A stretch of DNA of 64,000 bases, from the NCBI GenBank assembly GCA_030604405.1, contig JAUVVY010000004.1, positions 1 to 64,000 of the forward strand, written 5' to 3'. The notes below the pieces were generated by a model that was given only the letters and a program-made list of their open reading frames with translations, was not told the origin of the DNA and searched no databases. The position numbers and the translations under genes were made by a program. Below are positions 55,780 to 64,000 of this stretch, one piece after another (position 1 is the first letter of the stretch; each line of letters opens with the position of its first letter). This DNA comes from a bacterium. Its GTDB lineage: Bacteria; Armatimonadota; Zipacnadia; Zipacnadales; UBA11051.

Positions 55780-57699
55780 ATGGGATTAGTAGGGGCAATT
55801 GCAGTGGCACTCAGCTTACTGGTTGGTGCCGTCAGTGGCTTCGCCCAGACGCCAGAGGATATCACGGATCACGGCGTGCCGGTGTCCGCAGCGGAGAACC
55901 GTGGTCATACGCTAGCTCTGGACGCCGAAGGCAATCGGGTGGTGCTGGTCTGGCAGATGAACGGTGGCACCAAGTATCAACTGGTGATTTATGCCGACAC
56001 CGGTCAGACCCGGCAGATCCCGGTGGAGCCGTATGCCGGCGATAACGCGTTTGCGAGGTGGCACTCCACCCGCGGCCTGTGGTACTCGCAGTATGGGAGC
56101 CACTTCTACGAATTCGACCCCAGGACGCTCAGCTTCAGCTTCGGAGGTGAGACACCGTCCCGCTGTGCGATGTCAATGCACGAGGACAGCTCCGGTCTCA
56201 TCTGGGCCGCTGTTTACCCCAATGCGTATCTGGTCAGTTTCAACCCCGATACCCGCGAGTTGGTCAACCACGGGCAGTTGAACGAAGAGACCTGGGGACA
56301 GTATCCGAGTTATATGGCTGTAGATGAGGCAGGCTGGGTTTACGTCGGTATCGGCAACACACTCGGCCAACTGGTAGGTTTCAATCCGGCCACCAAAGAG
56401 CGTCGCGCCTATGTTGCGCAGGAGGACCGCAAGCAGGGCGTCGGCCGTGTCTTTCTCGGGACCGACGGCCAGGTGTACGCCGGCGTACCCAACGCGGGCT
56501 GGGGTTGGCATGTGATGTCTGCAGGTGAGGCCACGGCAATAGACGCAGAAGAGCCACCAGTGAAGCCACATCCGAGACGGGGCGGCGGATCCAGCGTTGT
56601 ACGGGAATGGCCCGATGGCAGCAAGATCAGCAAACTCGACCTCGAGGGCAGGGTCCTCGGCGTAATCGAGGCAGATGGCACCGGACGCAAGGTGGCCTTT
56701 GACTATCAGACACCCGGGACCGGTATCGCTGTCATGTACGCAGGCGCCGATGCGAAGATTTACGGCAGCACAGCCCACCCCTCCAGGCTATTCACCTACG
56801 ATCCGGCCAACGATCAACTGCTCTTCTATCCCAATGCAAAGGTAGCGTTCAAGAGCCTGCGCACCCAGGGCAACTATCTCTTCGGCGGCCACTACAGCGG
56901 AGGCGTGCTCTGGCTGATAGACACTGCCAGGCCGCTTACCCTGACACCCGTACCCTCGGTCTTCGGCCAGCAGATAGCCGTTGAAGAACCCGAAGAAGGC
57001 GCCGGAAACAACCCGCTGCAACTTGGGCGCTTTCAACCCAACGTGAACATACCCCGTAACGCCTTCGCTCATCCGGACGGCAAGCACATCATGATCAGCG
57101 GCCAGCCCGGCTACGGCTTTGTGGGCGGCGGGCTGATAATCTACAACCTGGAGACCACAGAAATCACGCAACTTGCCCACGAAGACTTGCTTGCCGGCTA
57201 CAGTACCATGGCCATCGCGGCGCTGCCCAATGGCGATCTGATCTGCGGCACCAGCCCGCGTGGCGGCCACGGCACCAACACGGTACACGACAATGCGGCT
57301 CTCTATATCCTCGACTGGCAGACTAAGAAGGTGACCTGGCAGAGCGAGCCTCTGGAGCAGATGAAATCGATGCAAAGCATGATAGCCGGGCCCGATGGGC
57401 TCTACTACTGCGTCGGCAGTGATGGCGAACTTCTGGTCTTTGACGCCCAGAGCAAAGAAGTCGTGCACCACGCCAGCCTGGCCGAGTACGGCCGCCACAC
57501 CACGAATCAGGCCATCGTACTGGGCCCGGACGACAAAATCTACCTGGCCCTGAGCAAGGCGCTACTGCGGATCACGCCGGGCAGCTTTGAAGTTGAGGTG
57601 CTTGCCACGCCGCCGGATGGCATCGAGGCCGGGCTGGGCATCATCAACGGACGCATCTATTTCGCGAGCCGCGCGCACCTCATGAGTATCAGCCTGTAG
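55780..57699 (+). CDS. Secreted beta-propeller-type protein
   Basis: A signal peptide (LVGAIAVALSLLVGAVSGFAQ) is followed by about 600 residues of repeated four-strand blades, as in ligand-binding propellers: HTLALDAEGNRVVLVWQ, YQLVIYADTGQTRQIPV, GLIWAAVYPNAYLVSFNPDT, GWVYVGIGNTLGQLVGFNPAT, LYYCVGSDGELLVFDAQSKEVV. No catalytic residues could be identified, so binding or scaffolding is the safest call. The ATG at 55780 has AAGGAG 9 bp upstream; a GTG at 55771 is the alternative. Confidence 0.78.
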   Translation: MGLVGAIAVALSLLVGAVSGFAQTPEDITDHGVPVSAAENRGHTLALDAEGNRVVLVWQMNGGTKYQLVIYADTGQTRQIPVEPYAGDNAFARWHSTRGLWYSQYGSHFYEFDPRTLSFSFGGETPSRCAMSMHEDSSGLIWAAVYPNAYLVSFNPDTRELVNHGQLNEETWGQYPSYMAVDEAGWVYVGIGNTLGQLVGFNPATKERRAYVAQEDRKQGVGRVFLGTDGQVYAGVPNAGWGWHVMSAGEATAIDAEEPPVKPHPRRGGGSSVVREWPDGSKISKLDLEGRVLGVIEADGTGRKVAFDYQTPGTGIAVMYAGADAKIYGSTAHPSRLFTYDPANDQLLFYPNAKVAFKSLRTQGNYLFGGHYSGGVLWLIDTARPLTLTPVPSVFGQQIAVEEPEEGAGNNPLQLGRFQPNVNIPRNAFAHPDGKHIMISGQPGYGFVGGGLIIYNLETTEITQLAHEDLLAGYSTMAIAALPNGDLICGTSPRGGHGTNTVHDNAALYILDWQTKKVTWQSEPLEQMKSMQSMIAGPDGLYYCVGSDGELLVFDAQSKEVVHHASLAEYGRHTTNQAIVLGPDDKIYLALSKALLRITPGSFEVEVLATPPDGIEAGLGIINGRIYFASRAHLMSISL

Positions 57700-57768
57700 G
57701 GATACCTGGCGAACGACATATAACACACCTATGGCGCGCCCGCTAGCGCCAATCGCGAATGAGCCACC

Positions 57769-57845
57769 CTATCCCCCTTTGATTCCACCTTCCCTGGTAG
57801 CGGCTACCCACACCTGTGGGGTGGGTGAGGGGTAGGGGGCTTAGG
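57769..57845 (-). repeat. Dispersed palindromic repeat, copy 2 (inverted)
   Basis: On the minus strand it begins CCTAAGCCCCCTACCCC and ends GGAATCAAAGGGGGATAG, nearly the same ends as the copy at 53532-53606, but the interior differs (CACCCACCCCACAGGTGTGGGT). It lies just downstream of the propeller gene. Confidence 0.7.
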
Positions 57846-58145
57846 TTGGCAAGCGCGGTCGCCGATATGCACCGGGCCAAACTCAACCAGGCCCGTGAAC
57901 AGCTCGACCTGCCTGAAGCCCCATTCTATCCTGATCACCACCAACTCATCGGTTGTCCTGCCCGGCATTATCGCCGCCGAATCAGCCGAGGCTGGGGGTA
58001 TTCAAATGCAAGTGCCGTGCGTGCGGCCCAATTCCGAGCGAGTGGAAGGGCAGTATCCTGAGAATCATTAGTCCGCGTTATGCGTGAATCGCTTTGTTTC
58101 TTGCCAATCCAGCGGACGCCTACAACACCGGCAGGACGTTTACCC

Positions 58146-58285
58146 CCCTGAGCACGAAGCCCGTAGCATCAGGGCCTCATCGCTTTTTATCACATTTTTT
58201 TCACATTTACTCCCCCACAGCACCCCCTTGCGGTCAGTCGTCGTCACCCTGACCCCCCTGAGCAAAGAGGCCCGTGTTTTCAGGG
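58146..58285. repeat. Pair of related CCCTGA...TCAGGG hairpins, 110 bp apart
   Basis: Unit 1 (58146-58174) and unit 2 (58256-58285) share CCCTGAGCA...GCCCGT...TCAGGGCCTC. Each pairs CCCTGA with TCAGGG over a loop of 17-18 bases. The first is followed shortly by TTTTT (58184-58188) on the plus strand, so it could terminate transcription from the propeller gene. Confidence 0.55.
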
Positions 58286-58667
58286 CCTCCTGGCCGCTTG
58301 CCGCTAAATTCCTTGTCTGGTAGGGGGTCAGCACTGACCCCCCCCAGCAACGGCTTGTAGCACCCCATACCACGATAAGTTATTGCCCCCAGCCCCGCTG
58401 CGCCACGGCTTCGTTGCTGGTGGGGTATAGCCCAAAAAGGCCTCTGCAGAATTGACAAAACGGCGCTACGGCGAAGTTAGCTCATGGTCAGTACTGCTGC
58501 AGCTTAATAGCATTTTGCTGCCTGTTCCTGCCCGATTCTTGACTGCGCCACAGCTTTCCGGTGCATTAGCTCTTCACAGTTGCTGTGCCGGCGAACTGCG
58601 GAATATCGCACAAGCGGCATTGGACGCTGTCGCCTTCATCAGTGTACAATTCCAGCACACACCTGCA

Positions 58668-58694
58668 TTGACATCTACCCCCTCCCGACATAAT
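58668..58694 (+). promoter_or_regulatory. Sigma-70-type promoter of the beta-helix gene
   Basis: TTGACA (58668-58673) and CATAAT (58689-58694) with a 15-bp spacer. About 55 bp around and after it align with the region before the propeller gene (TTGCARCAGTCTCA shared). The gene starts 104 bp downstream. Confidence 0.6.
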
Positions 58695-58798
58695 CTATGG
58701 CAGACTCTTGCAGCAGTCTCATGTAACAAATCCGGGATCGCGCCGGGCGCCGGGAATCCTGGACCAGGTTCGCGAAGCAACGAGAGGAGTGTCGCATC

Positions 58799-61339
58799 GT
58801 GCATGTGCTCAAGTGGATATCACTTGCCTGTGTCGTGACGCTGGCGATGCTGATCGCCGCACTGCCGGCGGCAAGCGGTGGGGTGTTCGTGGCAAAGAAT
58901 GGCAACGATGCCTGGTCCGGCACGCTCGCCCAGCCAAACGCAGCGAACAGCGACGGCCCGCTCGCGACTCTGATCCGCGCGCGGGATGCGATTCGCGAGA
59001 TAAAAGCCACGGACGCGGATGCGCAACTGACGGTGACGGTTCGCGCCGGGACCTATCACTTGGCGGAGCCGCTGATGCTGACGTCCGAGGATTCCGGCAC
59101 TGCCCAGCGACCGGTGCGATGGCAGGCGCATCCGGGAGAAGAGGTGATCCTGAGCGGCGGGCGGCCGATCACCTCTGAGTGGCGGACCGCAGACGGCAAG
59201 ATCTACACGACCCAACTCCCCGAGGTGGCCGATGGGAACTGGTACTTCCGCCTGGTCCGTGTGGGCGAGGACTGGGCCGTCCGTGCCCGCTATCCGAACT
59301 ATGACCCCGAGAATCCGTACACAGGCGGCTGGTTGTTTGTGAAGCCATTCGCTGAGGCCGAGGCCCGGTTCGGCAAGGTAGTGGAGGGTATCCACGGTGT
59401 GGGCGACATGATGCAGTGGCGCGTCCGAGTGCCCGCCAGCGGCGACTACAATGTGTTCCACTACTACGCCGCGCACAACGAGCCCTGGGGCATAGTGGAC
59501 ATGGGCGGGCGAACGACCTTCAGCGTTGACGAAGGCGAACCGGTGGTATTGCAGAGCCTGCCGGACACCGGCAGCTTCAATAGCTTCAAGTGGTCCCCGA
59601 AGAACGCGACGCTTCGCCTGGAGAAAGGCGAGCATACGATCCGCTGGACCAACATCAAGGGCGGGGGGATCAACTACGACGCTTTTGTGCTGTGCGATGA
59701 TCCAGAGTGGACCCCCGAAGGCGCGCCCCCGAAGGGGCCAGCCGTCGGCAGGCACATGATCGTGGTGGATGCGGAGAGCTTTGTGCAGAGCAAGGGCGAA
59801 GAGCTCTCCGTCGCCGTTCGGGGCCGCAAGCCCGACTTCGGGTTCGCGCCGGGAGAGCTGAAGGAGTGGCCCAGGTCGAAGCAGATCGAGATGCACGTCT
59901 TCCCGGCCCAGAGCTGGGTGAATTCGATTGAGCCCATCGCCGACCTCGACATCGAAAACGGGACCGGCACCCTCGTCGGCCGGATCATGGAGTTGCGTGT
60001 CGGCAATCGTTACTTCCTTGAGAATATCTTCGAGGAGCTCGACACTCCGGGCGAGTGGTACCTCGACCGCGAAACGGGCGTGCTCCACTACTGGCCGACC
60101 GAGCCGGACTTCGCCGAAAAGGCGATAGTGGCGCCGGTTCACGATCGCATCATTCATATCAGAGGCGGGGCTGGGGCGGGCCCGGTGCGGAACATCGAGA
60201 TAGCCGGCTTCACGTTCATGGACACCAGCTACACGCCCCACACCGGCAACCCGTACGGCCCCCCTGACGCAGCAATCTGGATTGAGTATGGGCGCGACTG
60301 CCTGATCGAGAACTGCCGCTTCACGCGCCTGGGTGGGAGCGCGCTGAATCTGGTCGGAGATGTTCGGGGCAACAGGTTCCTGGGCAACACCGTCGAGTAC
60401 GTGGGCCAGAACGGTGTCTACATGTATGGCGGTGGCGCCAGCACATGTCCGATGGAGAACACCGTAGCCGGCTGCCACATACACCACATTGGCCTCATCT
60501 ACAAGAGTGTCGGGGGTGTTCACATCGGTCCGCGCAATCCGGCGCTGGCTCAGCAGCCGGGCAATCTCATCGCCCACAACCTGATCACCGACGTGCCCCG
60601 CTATGGCATCGGAATGCTGATGAACCAGGGCAACAACGTGGTCGAGTTCAATGAGATCCGCCGCAGCAACCTGGAGACGAATGACACCGGAGGGATCGCG
60701 ACCTGTGTGCGCAACCGGGAGGCGGCGGGCAATGTCTTCCGCTTCAATCTGGTGATGGACTCCATCGGCCTGCAGACCACCACTGAGGGGGAAATACTCA
60801 CGCCGTTCTTTACGTGGGGCATCTACCTGGACGACGACTCAAGTCACGCGCAGGTGTATGGCAACATCTGCGTGCGCAACTACCGCGGCGGCGTGGTCAT
60901 TCACCGCGGCCAGAAGAACGTGATCGAGAACAACATTTTCGTGGACTCCAACCTGGCGGAGGCGGAGTTCATGGACTGGGGCGGGCAGATGGTGGGAAAC
61001 GTCTTCCGTCGCAACATCTGCTACCGCGTCAAAGGGGCCGGCGACATGATCCGCTTCACCGGTCCATTCGGATGGACCGACCAAGTGCTGGCCGAGTGCG
61101 ACCGCAACCTGTACTGGAACGCTGCGGACGAGCCCTCGTTCACGTTCGGGGGCAAGTCGCTGGAGCAATGGCGTGAGATGGGCTACGACGAACACACCGT
61201 CGTCGCCGACCCGATGTTCAGGGCCCCGGAGAACGATGACTATACGCTTGATGCAAAATCGCCCGCCTTCGAACTGGGCTTCCAGGCAATCCCGGTGGCG
61301 AGGATCGGGCTGAACGGGTACGACCGCAGCGAATACTGA
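58799..61339 (+). CDS. Secreted right-handed beta-helix (pectate-lyase-like) protein
   Basis: The 846 residues begin with a signal peptide (ISLACVVTLAMLIAALPAASGG) and FVAKNGNDAWSGTLAQPN, typical of parallel beta-helix enzymes and GH141-like proteins. An inserted beta-sandwich lies near 175-310 (EARFGKVVEGIHGVGDMMQWRV). The long helix then has repeated rungs, for example AIWIEYGRDCLIENCRFTRLGG, VGQNGVYMYGGGAST, NNVVEFNEIRRSN and QVYGNICVRNYRGGVVIHRG. Probably acts on extracellular polysaccharide; the substrate is unknown. GTG at 58799 has GAGGAG 9 bp upstream. Confidence 0.82.
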   Translation: MHVLKWISLACVVTLAMLIAALPAASGGVFVAKNGNDAWSGTLAQPNAANSDGPLATLIRARDAIREIKATDADAQLTVTVRAGTYHLAEPLMLTSEDSGTAQRPVRWQAHPGEEVILSGGRPITSEWRTADGKIYTTQLPEVADGNWYFRLVRVGEDWAVRARYPNYDPENPYTGGWLFVKPFAEAEARFGKVVEGIHGVGDMMQWRVRVPASGDYNVFHYYAAHNEPWGIVDMGGRTTFSVDEGEPVVLQSLPDTGSFNSFKWSPKNATLRLEKGEHTIRWTNIKGGGINYDAFVLCDDPEWTPEGAPPKGPAVGRHMIVVDAESFVQSKGEELSVAVRGRKPDFGFAPGELKEWPRSKQIEMHVFPAQSWVNSIEPIADLDIENGTGTLVGRIMELRVGNRYFLENIFEELDTPGEWYLDRETGVLHYWPTEPDFAEKAIVAPVHDRIIHIRGGAGAGPVRNIEIAGFTFMDTSYTPHTGNPYGPPDAAIWIEYGRDCLIENCRFTRLGGSALNLVGDVRGNRFLGNTVEYVGQNGVYMYGGGASTCPMENTVAGCHIHHIGLIYKSVGGVHIGPRNPALAQQPGNLIAHNLITDVPRYGIGMLMNQGNNVVEFNEIRRSNLETNDTGGIATCVRNREAAGNVFRFNLVMDSIGLQTTTEGEILTPFFTWGIYLDDDSSHAQVYGNICVRNYRGGVVIHRGQKNVIENNIFVDSNLAEAEFMDWGGQMVGNVFRRNICYRVKGAGDMIRFTGPFGWTDQVLAECDRNLYWNAADEPSFTFGGKSLEQWREMGYDEHTVVADPMFRAPENDDYTLDAKSPAFELGFQAIPVARIGLNGYDRSEY

Positions 61340-61745
61340 GGAGCCCGCCCAAGCCGGGCGCTTGCTGCCAGGTCTGAACGGAGCGGGACACAACGAGCGG
61401 CGTGGAAAGCTACGCCGGCGGACTAGCTCCGTGACAGCGACGTGCGGAGGAAACCATGTTGCGGCAGCTTCTGTCCATGACGTTGCTGTTGACCCCATGC
61501 GCAGCGGCCACTTGATCGTGTCACTCTCTTTGGCCTTCCCACACAGCACCCCTTGAAGCCGGATTCTTCCCCACCACACGCCCGGTTTCCCTCGGCGACT
61601 TCGCAGGTACAAGTTGTCCTCGCCACGGTGTCCACCGAGCTATCAGGGGCGCGTCGTGATCACGATCATTCGTCCTCAGCAAGTCATATCACGCATGGGC
61701 CCATATCGCGGCACTTCGCCACGCTGGACTGCTCCGACGCGCACG
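61340..61745. other. Intergenic stretch between convergent genes
   Basis: I see no gene, promoter or repeat that can be supported here. Confidence 0.4.
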
Positions 61746-61931
61746 CTATGCCTTCTTCCCGGATAGGTGCTGCGCTATGTACACGCCTATTAGCACCCAC
61801 CCGGAACACCAGACAAAGAGAGATACCATGTCGTGCTCTGAGCCCCATGTGGTCACGGACAGTATCGGCGCCAGCACGACACTGGCTGCACCAACGAAAA
61901 CCGCCCAGCGTGGTATTCTCCCATACATTAT
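61746..61931 (-). CDS. Small membrane protein (61 residues)
   Basis: Begins MYGRIPRWAVFVGAASVVLAPIL and has two hydrophobic helices (WAVFVGAASVVLAPILSV; MVSLFVWCSGWVLIGVYIAQHL) with a short basic end (SGKKA). ATG at 61931 has GGGGAGA 7 bp upstream. It follows the membrane-TPR gene by 55 bp. No family recognised. A longer in-frame reading exists upstream but is a different frame of the neighbouring gene. Confidence 0.6.
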   Translation of the reverse strand: MMYGRIPRWAVFVGAASVVLAPILSVTTWGSEHDMVSLFVWCSGWVLIGVYIAQHLSGKKA

Positions 61932-61986
61932 TGCTCTCCCCGTGCCGGTCATCCGCCCGGCGTTGTCGTAGGTCCACGTAGTCACA

Positions 61987-62718
61987 TCACCGCTGCTGAT
62001 CGGCTTTGGCGTTTTCCGAAGTCGTCTCCAGCTTGCTTGCAGCCACGTGTGCGAGCCAAGTGTTGGGATACCTGTCTGCGATCTGTTGGAGCAACTGCTG
62101 CCCGTCCTTTTCTTCTCCGGTGACCGAGGCTGCACGAGCGGCAGACATTAACGCTTTGCCGGCTTGCGGTGAGTGGCGGTGCGGCCCAGCGCCGCGCAAG
62201 AAGCGTTTCACTGCGTCTTGATAGCGTCCGGCGCCCTCGAGGGCACTGACATGTCCTGCCCATATCTCAGCCTCGGTCTTAGGCAAGTGCGGTGTCCAGT
62301 CGGATATCCATTTGTAGGCAGTGACGCGCTGTTCATCGGACCAATTCTCACTGGTCATGGCCTCCAGAAGTGTTCGTGCTCTAGCTTCCACAAGCCACAG
62401 AAACGTGAGAAACAGGACTCCCAGCCCACCACCTATGAGCGCTCCGGCAGAGGACTCCCTGCCAGGGGCCAACAGCGCTGCCAACACTGTTATCAACATG
62501 CCACAGAGCGGGGCGATCGCTTCCTTCACGATTCGAGTAGAAACGCGTTGACCATTGCCTTGAAACGGCCAAAGGAAGAGGCGACAGGCGACAACGAGTG
62601 CGAATGTGAAGCCCCCACCAATTTCCAGGTGGCCGCCATAGAGAAGTGCGAGCATTGTCGCAACGAAGACCGCGTACATGACAGCCAAGGCAGCACAGAC
62701 CTTTGCGTCAGCAAGCAT
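61987..62718 (-). CDS. Membrane protein with C-terminal TPR-like region
   Basis: A 243-residue protein with about four N-terminal hydrophobic helices (VCAALAVMYAVFVATMLALLYGG, GGFTFALVVACRLFLWPF, APLCGMLITVLAALLAPG, AGALIGGGLGVLFLTFLWLVEA). The cytosolic-type C-terminal half (about 115-240) is helical and TPR-like (WAGHVSALEGAGRYQDAVKRFLRG, QLLQQIADRYPNTWLAHVAASKLE). Function unknown. GGGGGGAG stands 6 bp before the ATG at 62718. Confidence 0.8.
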   Translation of the reverse strand: MLADAKVCAALAVMYAVFVATMLALLYGGHLEIGGGFTFALVVACRLFLWPFQGNGQRVSTRIVKEAIAPLCGMLITVLAALLAPGRESSAGALIGGGLGVLFLTFLWLVEARARTLLEAMTSENWSDEQRVTAYKWISDWTPHLPKTEAEIWAGHVSALEGAGRYQDAVKRFLRGAGPHRHSPQAGKALMSAARAASVTGEEKDGQQLLQQIADRYPNTWLAHVAASKLETTSENAKADQQR

Positions 62719-62809
62719 ACGTATCTCCCCCCTTCGTCAGCTTTGAAGGGCGACGAGATGAGGCGCAACCGTACATATGTTGAATGCCGATGTTGATTGG
62801 ATGAGTTCG

Positions 62810-62962
62810 CTAGCGGCGCAATTTGGGCCAATCTGATACTATCCCCGGCTCCTGGTGGTCTTCGGTGACCCAATTGTCACCCAGGCCCTGTTCGGGCAAA
62901 GCGACGGCCCAGCCACAGGCAAATAATGCGAGAAGCATTACGACGGTCAGGAGCTGCTTCAT
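62810..62962 (-). CDS. Small secreted peptide or lipoprotein (50 residues)
   Basis: A 50-codon gene: ATG at 62962 with GGAGG about 10 bp upstream. A signal peptide MKQLLTVVMLLALFACGWA occupies the first part, with a possible lipobox (LFAC) or a type I cleavage after AVA. The mature part is short and polar (LPEQGLGDNWVTEDHQEPG). It follows the partial heparinase-like gene and precedes the membrane-TPR gene on the same strand. Not recognised. Confidence 0.65.
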   Translation of the reverse strand: MKQLLTVVMLLALFACGWAVALPEQGLGDNWVTEDHQEPGIVSDWPKLRR

Positions 62963-63042
62963 GTGTGTGCCTCCTGGTGGCTAATGGACTCATTTGGAGT
63001 CATTGCTTGGCCGATGAGCGGGCCGGTCTCGCTGCGCTCGGC

Positions 63043-63147
63043 CGGCCCCTCCAAACAACTCAACGGCAACGGCTGGGCCGGATAGGGAACCCGAATTTCG
63101 CTGCGCGAAATCCACCCTATTCGGCCCCTCCAAACGACTCAACGGCA
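63043..63147. repeat. 26-base direct repeat, two copies
   Basis: CGGCCCCTCCAAACRACTCA followed by ACGGCA occurs at 63043-63068 and 63122-63147, a period of 79 bp, in the gap between the small peptide gene and the partial heparinase-like gene. Confidence 0.7.
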
Positions 63148-63216
63148 CACAAGCTGTGGTTAGACAAGCTCACCGCCCTGAGCAATGTCGAAGGGCAAGG
63201 CCCGTACCACGGGAGC

Positions 63217-64000
63217 TCAACGGCCTGCCAGCCTGGCCTCGGCATTCTTCGGCAGAGTGAGGTCAACTTTGTCTGCGGCCGTGACTTTATACGCGGTCGG
63301 CCCGAGTTGGGTGACGCTCACAACACCCGGGCAGACCACTTCATCGCCGACGCCGTAATCATAGACATCGAACCAGGAGTCCACCGGGAATTCGACTGCG
63401 AGCTTTTCGGCTGGAGCCTCGGCATGCACTTGGGGGTCAATTACCGCCTGGTTGCGGACGCCGATGATGCGGTATTCAGCGGTGCGGTCGGCGTTGACCA
63501 GCCGCGCGCCGTGATAGTAGCGATAGCGGCCGAGAATAAACGGTGTCGAGGTCTGAACGTGATGGTCGGCGTGGCCGGTGACCTTGCCCGTGCCGATGCA
63601 CGAGTCGAATTCCAGGCGCAACTGTGCTGCGTCGGCGAGGGCTTTGGCTTCCAGTACCTTGTAGGCAATGCGGCGGACCGGGTTGGTGATGTATATGGAT
63701 TTGCCAACGAGTGCCTCGAGGTTAGGCGGCGGGGGCGAGACGGTTACGGTTTCGGTATCACGGTCCACGGCAGTAATGTGGGCGCGATACTCGGCGTTAT
63801 CCGTGGTGATGCCGGATCCGTCCCTGGTCAGCCTGGTGCCGCCGATCAGCACCATGGAGGTCGGCACACCGTTTTCTTCAGAATACAACCCGAAACGGCC
63901 GGCGAACTCAAAGCCGCCCTCGGCAGTGTGCAACACTCCCGCATCGGCGGCAGCGAAGATCGTGTCTGTGCGACCGTTTTGCAGTTCTACGACGCAGCCG
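63217..64000 (-). CDS. Heparinase II/III-like secreted protein, C-terminal part (continues beyond window)
   Basis: The frame is open from 64000 down to the stop at 63217, so at least 260 codons of a longer gene are present. The end resembles the C-terminal beta region of the heparinase-like protein at 36589-40185: SWFDVYDYGVGDEVVCPGVV and TAYKVTAADKVDLTLPKNA compare with YWVSDIGPGDSYHIP and LYEVQAMTDVELTVPQAK there. No catalytic part lies within the window. The internal GTG at 63936 is not the true start. Confidence 0.7.
   Translation of the reverse strand, partial: GCVVELQNGRTDTIFAAADAGVLHTAEGGFEFAGRFGLYSEENGVPTSMVLIGGTRLTRDGSGITTDNAEYRAHITAVDRDTETVTVSPPPPNLEALVGKSIYITNPVRRIAYKVLEAKALADAAQLRLEFDSCIGTGKVTGHADHHVQTSTPFILGRYRYYHGARLVNADRTAEYRIIGVRNQAVIDPQVHAEAPAEKLAVEFPVDSWFDVYDYGVGDEVVCPGVVSVTQLGPTAYKVTAADKVDLTLPKNAEARLAGR

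Larger units (their letters stand above)
57700..58798. other. 1.1-kb stretch without an intact gene, rich in repeats
   Basis: Contains repeat copy 2 (57769-57845), two related hairpins (58146-58174 and 58256-58285) and the promoter/leader block before the beta-helix gene (58668-58722). A stretch near 57843-58075 reads like coding sequence in pieces, in more than one frame (for example MHRAKLNQAREQLDLPEAPF), so it may be a gene in decay. No intact gene is called. Confidence 0.5.

Noticed and set aside
58820-60577. 585-codon minus-strand frame opposite the beta-helix gene
   Set aside because: No domain and His/Arg/Ala-rich; the plus-strand product has a signal peptide and beta-helix rungs.

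Overview
The window looks like a piece of a GC-rich, Gram-negative-type bacterial genome from an environmental lineage. Three uroporphyrinogen-decarboxylase-like (URO-D) proteins, an MttB-family methyltransferase, large secreted heparinase-II/III-like proteins, a sulfatase-like enzyme, an AGE-family epimerase, a beta-helix enzyme, discoidin domains and ECF sigma factors occur together. That mix is typical of Armatimonadota, Planctomycetota-like, Lentisphaerae-like or Hydrogenedentes-like genomes. The phylum is an inference and is not fixed by any marker gene here. No rRNA, tRNA, CRISPR array or transposase was recognised.

Region 1 (1-3742, minus): the N-terminal 1247 codons of a giant secreted protein that runs off the left edge. 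It has a signal peptide, a C39-like (papain-fold) cysteine peptidase domain, four 93-residue PKD-like repeats and at least five ~105-residue Ig-like repeats.

Region 2 (4094-21453, minus): the most interesting part, twelve tightly packed genes. In order of transcription they are: ECF-type sigma factor, putative zinc-finger anti-sigma factor, Clp AAA+ unfoldase, FHA protein, Ser/Thr kinase with TPRs, PP2C phosphatase, a 1580-residue TPR protein with an RNA-polymerase alpha-CTD-like domain, a J-domain-like protein without HPD, GrpE, a DnaK with a zinc-ribbon insert, a degenerate Hsp70-like protein with TPRs, and a membrane TPR-BON-LysM protein. A terminator-like hairpin follows. This reads as one dedicated, phosphorylation-controlled proteostasis or assembly machine anchored at the envelope.

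Region 3 (21767-29239): acetoacetyl/3-hydroxybutyryl-CoA metabolism (Hbd, thiolase, fused CoA-transferase, SDR reductase), a secreted discoidin protein, and a divergent aldehyde dehydrogenase.

Region 4 (29251-45913): carbohydrate and one-carbon-like metabolism. It holds an AGE epimerase, URO-D-like protein, DegT/DnrJ aminotransferase and sulfatase-like gene string, an MttB-family methyltransferase, two very large heparinase-like secreted proteins and a second URO-D-like protein.

Region 5 (45965-64000): a small membrane protein, an ECF sigma factor coupled to a membrane protein with LolA-like modules, a third URO-D-like protein, further secreted proteins (STN-like, polysaccharide-deacetylase-like, beta-propeller, beta-helix), three small membrane or secreted proteins, and the C-terminal end of a third heparinase-like protein at the right edge. 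Palindromic intergenic repeats and a duplicated promoter/leader lie in this part.
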